A program made the translations under genes and the position numbers. Under the pieces are notes generated by a model. It was not told where the DNA came from and did not search any database. It worked only from the letters and a program-made list of their open reading frames with translations. Shown in pieces: positions 19,323 to 30,104 of a stretch of 64,000 bases of DNA (position 1 is the first letter of the stretch; every line of letters starts with the position of its first letter). The DNA is from Kitagawia praeruptora. Its lineage: Eukaryota > Streptophyta > Magnoliopsida > Apiales > Apiaceae. The stretch is from NCBI GenBank assembly GCA_037693485.1, contig CM075344.1, forward strand, positions 96,321,001 through 96,385,000, given 5' to 3'.

Positions 19323-21955
19323 GAGGATCTGAAGAAAATGAAGGGTGTTCAGATTTCTGGATCAGGTATTTATGTTATAGAAGTCAATTTGTCTATTTCT
19401 ACATCTTGGGTATTGGATACCGGATGTGCTTCTCATATTTGTATAAATGTGGAGGAACTGCAGAGAAGTAGGACTTTGGCTAAGGGAGAAGTGGACCTAC
19501 GAGTTGGCAATGGAACAAAAGTTGCTGCTTTAGCTGTAGACACTTATTATTTATCTTTGCCCTCTGGGCTTGTTTTAGAACTAGAAGACTGTTTTTACGT
19601 GCCTGCGATTCGCATAAACATTATTTCTGTTTCTTGTTTGGACAAGAAAGGTTTTTCGTTTACAATAAAGAACAACAGTTGCTCTTTTGCTTTGAATGAT
19701 TTAACCCATGGTGTTGCGCGTTTGTTTAATGGTTTATATGTTGTTGATTTAGATAATCCTGTCTATAATATAGAAAACAAACTACTTAAATTCAATGACT
19801 CAAATCAAACATACCTCTGGCATTGTCGTCTAGGCCATATAAAAATGATAAACGCATATCCAAATTACATAAGGATGGATACTTGGATAAGTTTGATTTT
19901 GAATCATACCAAGAATGCAAATCTTGTTTGCTTGGTAAGATGACTAAAGCCCCTTTCACTAGTAAGGGTCAAAGGGCCACTGAACGTCTGGGGCTAATAC
20001 ATAGTGATGTATGTGGCCCAATGCGTGTGATGGCTAGAGGAGGCTACTACTACTTCATAACATTTACTGATGATTTCAGTAGATATGGATATGTATATCT
20101 TATGATGAGTAAATCCGATTCTTTTGAAAAATTCAAAGAATACAAGGCTGAATTAGAGAAGCAAATTGGTGGAGGTGCAAGTATTAAGATCTTACGATCC
20201 GATCGTGGGGGTGAATACTTAAGCACCGATTTAAAAGAGTATTTAAAAGAGTGTGGTATTGTATCACAACTTACTCCGCTAGGTACACCTCAATGGAATG
20301 GAGTTTCAGAGAGGAGAAATCGCACCTTGTTGGACATGGTGCGATCGATGATGAGTCATGCAGATCTTCCAATAAGTTTCTGGGGTTATGCTCTAGAAAC
20401 AGCGGCTTTCACACTTAACCGTGTTCCTACTAAGAAGGTTCAAAAGACTCCATGTGAAATATGGAAGGAGAAGTGGTCAGGCATGAACTTTATGAAAGTT
20501 TGGGGATGCAAGGCGTTTGTGAAACGTCAAGTATCTGACAAGCTTGGACCTAAATCCGAAGAGTGCAATTTTGTGGGATACCCTAATGAAACAAATGCGT
20601 ATTATTTTTATAGTCCTTTTGAGCAGAAAGTGTTTATTGCTCGAGATGCTGTCTTCATGGAAATAGATTTTGTTTCCAAAAGAAACAGTGGGAGAACTAT
20701 AGATCTCGATGAAGATCGAGAACCACAAAATAGCATTGAACCTGAAGTGGAACAAGAGCAGGATAATGATAATTCTCAACAAAGACAGGTTGTTCGTAGA
20801 ACTGGTAGAATTCGCCATGAGCCAGAGAGATATGGATTTCTCTTGACTCAATGTGGTGATTTGATGCTTATAGATGAAGATGAGCCTCTCACATACCAAG
20901 ATGCTATGAACAGTCCAGACTCTAAGAGATGGCTTGAAGCCATGAAATCCGAGATGGATTCCATGTACGAAAACCAAGTATGGACTTTGGTTGATCCACC
21001 TGAAGGGGTAAAACCCGTAGGGTGTAAATGGGTTTTCAAGAAGAAAACTGACATGGATGGAAATGTTCAGACCTATAAAGCATGGCTGGTTGTAAAAGGT
21101 TTCAAACAAATTCATGGTATTGACTATGATGAAACTTTTTTACCAGTGGCTATGGTCAAGTCCATAAGGATTTTGCTTGCCATTGCAACATTCCATGATT
21201 ATGGAATCTGGCAAATGGATGTCAAAACAGCCTTCCTTAATGGAAGCCTTGAAGAGGATGTGTACATGACACAACCTGAAGGTTTTGTCGATCCAAGGAA
21301 TGTTGGCAAGATATGTAAATTACATCGATCCATTTATGGATTGAAGCAAGCCTCTAGAAGATGGAATATTTGTTTTGATGAAATAGTCAAAGAGTATGGC
21401 TTTGTTCAAAATGAAGATGAACCGTGTGTTTACAAGAAGGTTAGTGGGAGCCATGTGGCATTCATAGTACTATATGTTGATGATATACTACTAATGGGGA
21501 ATGACATACCTTCTCTAAAGGCTGTTAAGACTTGGTTAGGGAGCAACTTCTCTATGAAAGACTTAGGAGAGGCAACCTACATTCTAGGAATGAGGATCTA
21601 TAGAGATAGATCTAGAAGGATGATCGGTCTAAGTCAGAGCACATACATTGATAAGGTTTTGCATCGTTTTGGTATGCAAAATGCAAAAAGGGGATATGTC
21701 CCCATGTCTCAAGGGATAACGATCTCTAAAGACCAGTGTCCGAAATCATTGGATGAGAAGGACCACATGAGTAAGGTTCCATATGCCTCAGCAATTGGAT
21801 CTATCATGTATGCAATGGTATGTACTCGCCCAGATGTTTCGTATGCTTTGAGCATGACGAGCAGATACCAGTCTAATCCAGGTGAAGGTCACTGGACGAC
21901 AGTCAAGAATGTTCTAAAGTACCTGAACAGGACTAAAGATTCATTCTTGGTGTAA
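19323..21955 (+). pseudogene. Copia Pol: protease, integrase and reverse transcriptase (frameshifted)
   Basis: The first part, 19323-19850, has the protease motif LDTGCASHIC and leads to the integrase finger LWHCRLGHI. A frameshift at an A-run near 19845-19855 moves the reading to the frame that stays open to 21955. That part has CX2C of the finger, integrase motifs (HSDVCGPM, DRGGEY, NGVSERRNRTLL), the RT segments QMDVKTAFLNG and IYGLKQASRRW, and the catalytic YVDD at about 21473-21484. The order PR-IN-RT is that of Ty1/copia, and the sequence resembles the Tork/TNT1 group. It ends early with a stop after a YLNRTKDSFLV segment, just before RNase H. Confidence 0.9.
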
Positions 21956-22192
21956 GGAGGAGAGGAGAAACTGGTTGTAAAAGGTTACACCGATGCAAGT
22001 TTCCAAACAGACAGGGATGATACTGTATCACAGTCTGGTTTTGTGTTTTGTCTAAACGGAGGTAACATACACATATGTAAAGTGCACACAAATGATAACA
22101 TTGCAGACCTACCGACCAAAGGCTTGTCGCAGCAGAAGCACGATGGTCACACTAGTTCCACGGGTATTAGATACATGGGTTATTGGCTCTAG
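21956..22192 (+). pseudogene. Copia RNase H remnant with internal deletion
   Basis: After the stop the frame continues with a GYTDAS motif and SGFVFCLNGG near 21985-22060. It then jumps at about 22062 to the C-terminal segment with HTNDNIAD, TKGLSQQKHDGH and a final YMGYWL before a stop. The central part of RNase H, probably near 80 residues compared with the family, is gone. Confidence 0.8.
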
Positions 22193-22206
22193 TGCAAGTG
22201 GAAGAT
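22193..22206 (+). promoter_or_regulatory. Polypurine tract of the Tork-like element
   Basis: GCAAGTGGAAGAT directly precedes the 3' LTR TGTTAG, as in other Tork-like copia elements. Confidence 0.8.
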
Positions 22207-23751
22207 TGTTAGTGTAGGTGCCATAGAGGCAATACATTGTTTCTTTAAAAAAAAAACAATTATGTCATTTGATTATTCATTAAACGTATTTATTATGACT
22301 TTAATTACTGCGATATATTTGTTAGCATAATAAATGTCCTTAGAATCATGATACACATTGTATAGTTTAAGTACATGACTTGAACTTGAGATTATATAAT
22401 ATATCATATTCTTAAAGGTCCCTAGTCGAGTATTATTATTACAAGGCAATAATAATACGTAAATAGACTAGTATGTTGTTTGACAGATAACCACATCTCA
22501 TTGGTTATAAGTATGGAGATACTATAGTAAAAAACATAGGTACATGTAGGGGTACATGGTACTGGACAGACCCACAGTGAGATTCTTCATGTTTAATAAA
22601 GTCATAAGAAAGACTCACAGTGATAATGGTGTAATGGTCCTTTGACTTGAGATCATTATATTTCTATACGAGGATTAATATACTTTGACTACATTAAAAG
22701 TTACCTTTGACCGGGTGATGATAAAAGTGGACATCGGGTATATCATGAGTCGTATGAGAAATATGAATGATAGATAAAGGATTTAACCCTCCTAGAATTA
22801 GGAGAGATATTATTGGCCTCTTGATTGAGTGAGACTATAAAATGCATGGCTGTGCTCAAATAATGATTTGTTTTAATAGTCTACTCATGGATCAAGTAAA
22901 CCCGGATTAAATGTTGAAGAGGATGACTAAACACATGCCTCGAGTTTAATCTATAATATTTGGTTAAATGGATTATATTACACAGAAACATTAATCACAA
23001 AAAATTTAAATTGGATCACCGATTATTATTATTACTTGGGTAGCAATGATGTATTACTAGATACCGCTCATTGTTTATAATTTTATTAGATATTAAAATT
23101 ATTGCCAACGTAATAATAACCTATAGGGTCACACACTTAGAACGTCTTAAAAGGAGTTTTAGTTTAAATTAAGAATTTAAATTAAATCATTATTAAATTG
23201 AGAATTGGCTATTTAATTAATTGGACTGGTCCTAATTAATTATCTAAGCAGATTCCAATTTAATAAAGTAAGAACAAAATTGGATTTAAGGAAGTCCAAT
23301 AATAAAATCAGAATAGAAATAGAATTGGGTTTAAGGAAGCCCAATTCGGTTTTTTGATTTTAGCCCATTATCTCTCTCATATAAATACATAATGATGTAT
23401 TACTTTAGGGTCAAGAGTCATTAAATCGTTTTTGACAAAACCCTAGCAGCTCCATCTTCGAGAGGCTAGAGAGAGAGAGGTTGTTCTTCGCGGGCTAGTA
23501 CCTGGCTCCTCGGATCGTTGGACGGTCGGATGTTCGTGTGGATTACCTTAGAGACACGGATCTTGATGCAAGGATTGTGTGTGGTGATTACAAGAAAGGA
23601 TCTCCATTGAGTTCGTGAAACAAGATCTTATAAAGGTATGATTCGATTTCACCATTATCTGCCCGGAATTATACATGGATCCTGGTTTGGGTTTCGAAAA
23701 TTTTATTTTATTTACGTTTATCCGCTGCGTTTTATGCCTCGGAACCCAACA
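22207..23751 (+). repeat. 3' LTR of the Tork-like element
   Basis: 1545 bp, TGTTAG...CCCAACA. It retains about 57 bp lost from the 5' LTR. It is followed by the target duplication CCAAA. Confidence 0.93.
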
Positions 23752-23785
23752 CCAAAATATCACCCCACCTTAAAAAAAAAGTTTG

Positions 23786-23834
23786 TGAACAGTGACCTGC
23801 CACTTGGTAGTGCCACGTGGCAGGTCACTGTTCA
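23786..23834. repeat. Perfect 18-bp hairpin
   Basis: TGAACAGTGACCTGCCAC (23786-23803) and its exact reverse complement (23817-23834) flank a 13-base loop. It lies right after the resumed minisatellite unit (23752-23785). It resembles terminal repeats of foldback-type elements, but no partner or target duplication was found. Confidence 0.75.
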
Positions 23835-24010
23835 TTCGAATTATTTTTTAAAAAAGTTTTTTTTTAAAAAAAATTTAAAAATTGGGTTGAAAAAGGAAAG
23901 GTAGTATTTTTGCAATTAAGAAAGTATAAGATAGTATATTTGCAATGAATTTGAAGAGATAGTATTTTTGCAAAACAAACTAGAAAAGTTAGTATTCTTG
24001 ACAAATTCCC
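23835..24010. other. AT-rich spacer
   Basis: T- and A-runs, then three loose copies of a TAGTATTTTTGCAA-like segment near 23905, 23933 and 23963. No gene. Confidence 0.5.
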
Positions 24011-25106
24011 TTAGATCTAACAGTTCTAATTTTTAACTAAAAATCTAACGGATATTATTCGTTGTATACAAATTTTTATTATATTTTGTTAGTGGTTAGA
24101 ATATATGATGTTATATTTTTGGGTATGTATTTTGTAAATAAATTTAATCATGTAAAATATTTAATCATTAGATATAACAGTTCAAATTTTTAACTAAAAA
24201 TCTAACGGATATTATTCGTTGTATACGAATTTTTATTATATTTTGTTAGTGGTTAGAAGATATGATGTCATATTTTTGTGTATGTATTAATTATTGCAAT
24301 ATTATGTTTTAAATTAAAAGTCAACGTGTTTTGATTAGAGAGAAAAAAAAATTATTGATTGGAAGATATGATATTTTAGGTATTTATAAAAATTCGAACC
24401 TTGAAATTTTAGTAAATAAATTTAATCATGCAATATTTGGTACATTAGATCTAACAGTTCTAATTTTTAAATAAAAATCTAACGGATATTATTCGTTGTA
24501 TACGAATTTTTATTATATTTTGTTAGTGATTAGAAGATATGAAGTCATATTTTTGGGTATGTATTTAGTAAATAAATATAATCATGTAATATATTTAATC
24601 ATTAGATATAACAGTTCTAATTTTTAACTAAAAATCTAATAGATATTATTCGTTGTATACGAATTTTTATTATATTTTGTTAGTGGTTAGAAGATATGAT
24701 GTCATATTTTTGTGTATGTATTAATTATTGCAATATTATGTTTTAAATTAAAAGTCAAAGTGTTTTAATTAGAGAGAAAAAAATTATTGATTGAAATATA
24801 TGATATTTTAGGTATTTATAAAAATTCGAACCTTGAAATTTTAGTAAATAAATTTAATCATATATTATATTAATCATTAGATCTAACAGTTCTAATTTTG
24901 AATTAAAAATTTAACGGATATTATTCGTTGTATACGAATTTTTATTATATTTTGTTAGTGATTAAAAGATATGAAGTCATATTTTTGTGTATGTATTTAG
25001 TATATAAATTTAATCATGTAATATATTTAATCATTAGATCTAACAGTTCTAATTTTTAACTAAAAAGCTAACGGATATTATTCGTTGTGTACGAATTTTT
25101 ATTATA
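24011..25106. repeat. AT-rich tandem array with alternating unit lengths
   Basis: The core TTAGATCTAACAGTTCTAAT...ACGGATATTATTCGTTGTATACGAATTTTTATTATATTTTGTTAG recurs with starts near 24011, 24171, 24445, 24600, 24877 and 25035. Spacings alternate at about 160, 274, 155, 277 and 158 bp, giving a two-unit period of roughly 432 bp. The long units add a segment with GTTTTAAATTAAAAGTC and an A-run. The last unit is split at 25106/26810 by Helitron A. No gene. Confidence 0.8.
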
Positions 25107-26809
25107 CTAGCTTAAAACCCGTGCGATGCACGGAATTTTTTTAATATTATATGAATATTTTTCATTAATTTGAATTAATTTTTTTAAAACATGAATGACT
25201 TAAATTTTTCAATGAGATGATTTCATAATAATTATATAAATGTTATCCGTGATATTTCTAAAAAAGGGGGATTGTAGTTAGAAAATATAGAAAAGATGAT
25301 AGGTATTAGTTGAAAAAGGTGATCGATTAATTATTATATTATAATACTATTATTTTATTTTATTAAATAGAACCGCACGTGATATAATTGGAAAAAGAGA
25401 AATTTTATTTAGAGAAAATGGAAAAGGTAAGGTGACAATTTAAAAGGTGATCGACATGTTTTACATGAAAAAAATAATTAATTAATTTATAGTAATTATA
25501 ATTTAATTATGTTATTTTACTAAATAAAATTGCTTGTAGTGTTTTTAGAAATGGAGATATTAATGTTGCGCGTGATATATCTAGAAAAAGAGGGATTAAA
25601 AAAGATAGAAAAGATTATACGTTTTAGCTGAAAAAAGTAATTGATTAATTATTAGTATTATAATACTATTATTTTATTTTATTAAATAGAACCACACGTG
25701 ATATAATTGGAAAATGAGAGATTTTAGTTACAGAAAATAGAAAAGGAAACGTGAAAATTAAAAAGGTGACATGTTTTAGGTGAAAAAGGTAATTGATTAG
25801 TCTATAGTAATTATAATTTAATTATGTTACTTCACTAAATAAAATTGCTCATAGTTTTTTTAGAAAAGGAGAAATTAATGTTACCCATGATATTTCTAGA
25901 AAAAAGAGGGATTTTAGTTAGAAAATATAGAAAAGATGACACGTTTTAGCTGAAAAGTGAGATTTTAGTTAGAAAAAAGAAAAAAGGTAACATATTTTGG
26001 TTGAAAAGGGTAATTGATCGATTAATTAATAGTAATTATATTAAACAAAATTGCTCGTAGTATTTTTTTTAAAAAAAAGAAAATTTTTAGTTAGATAAAA
26101 TATCATGGGTCGTCTGATTTAATGAAATAAATTAATAATATTATAATAACTAATAACTAAGTGATTACTTTTTTCAGCTAAAAGGTAATATCTTTTCTAT
26201 TTTTTATAACTATAATATCTTATTTTCAAACTTACTTTTTTTACTTCTTTTTCAGCTGCTAAAAGGTAATATCTTTTCTATATTTTATAACTATAATATC
26301 TTATTTTCAAACTTGCTTTTTTTTTTTTTACTTCTTTTTCAGCTACCCTTACTTAGTTATTCTTTACTTATTTTATATTTCTTAATAAGTATCCAATTAC
26401 CTTTTTCAGTTATTACCTATTGTACATTTTCCAACTAAAATCTATTCTTTCCAAAAATAACATGGGTCGTTCTATTTAATGAAATAAACTAATAATATTA
26501 TAATTAATAATAACTAACTGTTTACCTTTTTCAGTTAAAAGATAATATATTTTCTATAATTTTAAACTAAAATATCTCATTTTCAAACTTATCTTGTTTT
26601 ACTTCTTTTTCGACTATTATCTTTTCTAACTAAATTCTATTCTTTCCAAAACTTGATTTTTTTTACTTCTTTTTCAAGTTGTTAACTTTTCAAATATGAT
26701 TTTTTTCTATAATTAAGTAAGGGTAAATAAGTAAAATCAACAGGTACCGTACCAACCGACCGACCGACCAAACTTTTAATGTTTCGGCTTTTATATAATA
26801 GTATATAGA
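25107..26809 (-). mobile_element. Non-autonomous Helitron A
   Basis: On the minus strand it starts TCTATATACTATTATATAAA (at 26809) and ends with a hairpin CCGTGC-ATC-GCACGG followed about 10 bases later by CTAG (25110-25107). The flanks are A on the left and T on the right. Joining the flanks restores one unit of the surrounding tandem array with a single mismatch, so there is no target duplication, as expected for Helitrons. The inside is AT-rich, with repeated GTGATATAATTGGAAAAAG-like segments and an inverted part (about 26160-26680) with a near 100-bp direct duplication. No Rep/helicase is encoded. Confidence 0.85.
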
Positions 26810-27719
26810 TTTTTTTAGTGATTAAAAGATATGATGTCATATTTTTGGCTATGTATTAATTATTACAATATTATGTTTTAAATTAAAAGTCAATGTATTT
26901 TAATTAGAGAAAAAAAAAATTATTGATTGGAAGATATGATATTTTATGTATTTATAAAAGGTAATATCGTCAATTATAACTAAACATCTTTTAATTGAAA
27001 AAGGCAATCGGCTAATTATCATTAATTATATTATTAATAGAAAAATGAAGGATAATAGTAGAGGTTTAGATTTGGATCGCTCCAAATGTTGATTAGAGAG
27101 AAAAAAATTATTGATTGGAAGATATGATATTTTAGGTATTTATAATAGGTAATATCATATCAATTATAAGTAAACATCTTTTAATTGAAAAAGGCACTTG
27201 GCTGATTATCATTAATTACATTATTTATAAAAAAAAATGAAGGATAATAGTAGAGCTTTAGATTTGGGTCGATCCAATTGGGTCGCTCCAAATGCTGTGT
27301 AATGATAAAAAAAATAGTATAGATTTAGATTTGGGTCGATCCAATCTAAATTGGGTCACTCCAAATGTTGTGTAATGACAACAAGGGACATCAAAGAAAT
27401 AAAGAAGATTAAAAAAATGAAGGATAAAATTAGTAATTTTCCTATGTAATGACAAAAAAGGGTATCAAATAAATAAAAAAGATTAAAGAAATGAAGGATA
27501 AAAGTAATAATTTTCGAAATGCAATACTAGCAGACATTAGGAATATATTGATTGATATTGATAAGTGTTGGGAAGAGTGCATGTAATATTTTGAGAAAAG
27601 ATTGTATTTTGTTTTTTTTTCTAAGTAAAATAATTAAGGACATTAAAGTAAAATAATTAAATAAGGTTAGTACTGTACCGTACCGTACCAAATTTTTTAA
27701 TGTTTCGTCTTTTATATTA
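26810..27719. repeat. Rest of the tandem array and a duplicated AT-rich block
   Basis: The interrupted unit continues at 26810. A block starting ATTAGAGAGAAAAAAA near 26897 is repeated near 27092 (offset about 195 bp). It includes AAACATCTTTTAATTGAAAAAGGC and GAAGGATAATAGTAGAG. Shorter repeats with GATTTGGGTCGATCCAAT follow. The end (27680-27719) resembles a Helitron 5' terminus on the minus strand (AATGTTTCGTCTTTTATATTA), a likely relic. No gene. Confidence 0.6.
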
Positions 27720-28820
27720 CTAGCTTAAAATCCGTGCGATGCACAATTTTTTTTTAATATTATATTAATTTTTTTATTAATTTTTTTTAAATACGAATTT
27801 TGGAGGCTTAAATATTTAAATGAGATGGTGATCATAATTATATAAATGTTATCCGTGATATTTCTAGAAAATGTAAGATTTTAGTTAAAAAAATATAGAA
27901 AATGTGATAGGTTTTACTTGAAAAGGTAATAAGTTATTTATTAATAATTATAAAATTATTATTTTGTTTTATTGAATGGAATGCCCGTGATATAATTGGA
28001 AAAAGGAGGATTTAGTTTGAGAAAATTAAAAAGGTAATATGTTTTAGGTGAAAAAGGTAATTGATTAGTTTATAGTAATTATAATTTAATTACGTCGTTT
28101 TACAAAATAAAATAACTCGTAATGTTTTTAGAAAAGGAGAAATTAATGTTGCCCGTGATATTTCTAAATAGGAATTTAGTTAGATAATATAGGAAAAAGA
28201 TGATACGTTTTAGCTAAAAAGGATAATCGGTTAACATTAGTATTATAATATTATTATTATTTAATTTTATTAAATAGAACCATCCGTGATATAATTGGAA
28301 AAAGAGAGATTTTAGTTTGAAAAAATAGAAAAAGATAACGTGAAAATTAAAAGGTGACATTCTTTAGTTGAAAAAGATAATTGATTAGTTTATATTAATT
28401 ATAATTTAATTTTTATTTTATTAAATAAAATTGCTGGTAGTATTTTAGAAAATGAGAAATTAATGTTACCCATGATATTTCTAAAAAAAGGAATTTAATT
28501 AGAAAAAATAAAAAAGATGATACGTTTTTAGCTGAAAAGGTAATCGGTTAATTAATAGCATTGTAATATTATGATTTTATTTTTATTAAATAGAATCGCC
28601 CGTGATATAATTTGAAAAGGAGAGGTTTTAGTTAGAGAAAATAAAAAAAGTAACTTGTTTTCGCTGAAAAAGGTAACTCGTGATATAATTGGAAAAAAAA
28701 TATTTTAGTTAGGGAAAAGAGAAAAGATAAAAAAATAATTTATTAGTTAAAAGTAATTTTAATTTGTTTTTTAATTAGGTAAAATATAAAAGATATTATA
28801 TTTTACCTGAAAAAGGAAAC

Positions 28821-29903
28821 TGTTGGTCCCGGAATGTATTGCAGAAGGGGGGTTGAATGCAATACTAATAAATTTCAAAAACTATTTCAACAGCATAAAT
28901 AGAAATTGTAATTTACTAGTAGAAGAAATGCATTTACAAGTTATATCTTGCACGGTTTTCACAAAATAAATGTTTTATTTATTTTGCAAAGTTTTGCTAC
29001 AACCTTGAGAACAAAGTAATTCTCAAGCTTCGGTTTCTCTAGAGATTACAGTAATAGAGATACTCTTAATTGTGTGATAGAGTGTTCCCTTTTATAGAGT
29101 GATAGTTGGATCTTTTTCTACTATACTATCACTATCAACATGGGTTGTTGAGTTGCTGTCATATTCCTTTTGCAGCTCATTACACGTTTTATTCCTATGT
29201 GATTATCTAATAATTACATACAAAGTAACTTTAGATACTTTCCACATTTGAGCCACCCAGATCTAGCAGTTATCAAATTTATCTTGCTCTAGACTTTATA
29301 GGTTGCTCCATGTGATCTCTCGAGCTTATGTTATAGACTTTCAAGCTTGCTGTAAAGTTTGAATGCTGCAGCACGCCTGCTTCTTTTGAACATGTACTCT
29401 GTCGCTTAATTTGACTTAGAAAATTCCTAAATCAAGTTGATTCTGTATGACAGTATGTTTGCCGCAAAGTTTGTTGTCAAAGAATTGTGCTTTGGTTGAC
29501 AGTATGAATTCCCCACAGAGGTTGCTGTCGAAAATTCTAAACTTGCTGTCACAAACTATATGTGAAAGTTGCTGTCATCAGAATTTCCGCCAATGTTGCT
29601 GTCAAGATAAAACTTGCTGTCGACTCAATGAAACTTGCTGTCGACCTAGGCAACATGCTGTTTCCTTGTAACCTTATTGTCAATGCTTGACAGTAACTTT
29701 TATTCCTGTTGTCGAACTTATGTATTTCTTGAGACTTGAACATAATCGAACTTCTTCCAAGAATTACAATTATAACATGACAGTACATATTTAATTACAA
29801 GAAAAACATTTCTGGCTACGACAATATGTTCTACTTAGTTAAACTAAGTATACCAATGAACTTAGTTAAGTTGTCTAATCTATATCACCCATAAATCCCA
29901 ACA
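28821..29903 (-). repeat. 3' LTR of the Sirevirus-like element
   Basis: On the plus strand TGTTGGTCCCGG...AAATCCCAACA, 1083 bp. It contains a run of about a dozen TTGCTGTC/GACAGTAAC-like motifs between 29440 and 29790. Confidence 0.92.
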
Positions 29904-29917
29904 ATCTCCCCCAATTT
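29904..29917 (-). promoter_or_regulatory. Polypurine tract of the Sirevirus-like element
   Basis: On the plus strand ATCTCCCCCAATTT, i.e. AAATTGGGGGAGAT on the minus strand, directly next to the 3' LTR. Confidence 0.85.
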
Positions 29918-30104
29918 GTTTTTATGGACAATAAGGACAAATTTACAAGAACATTATACTAACAACTTAACTAACATAGATCAGAATGAATAAAAACCTT
30001 CATTTCTGAAAAATGTGAATAATCTAGATTGTTTTCAAACATATCATTAAAGTTCATAACTAAAAATCAAGTACTCCTCTAGACTGAGTAGATAAATAAA
30101 ATGT

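Larger units (their letters stand above)
956..23751 (+). mobile_element. Tork-like Ty1/copia retrotransposon, decayed and nested
   Basis: The element is bounded by two related LTRs (956-2443 and 22207-23751), both TGTTAG...CCCAACA, and by the 5-bp target duplication CCAAA (951-955 and 23752-23756). An initiator-Met primer site follows the 5' LTR. Gag, protease, integrase, RT and RNase H remnants lie in copia order on the plus strand. Two later insertions split it: the Athila element 2912-14986 and the chimera 17061-19148. Removing them leaves about 8.6 kb. By eye the LTRs differ at roughly 25 positions plus indels, so it is older than its Athila insert. In-frame stops, a frameshift and an RNase H deletion make it non-functional. 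Confidence 0.92.

Noticed and set aside
29447..29671. 74-codon Cys-rich ORF, repeated at 59075-59299
   Set aside because: It lies in the Sirevirus LTRs and is produced by the repeated TTGCTGTC motif (Cys codons from TGC/TGT).
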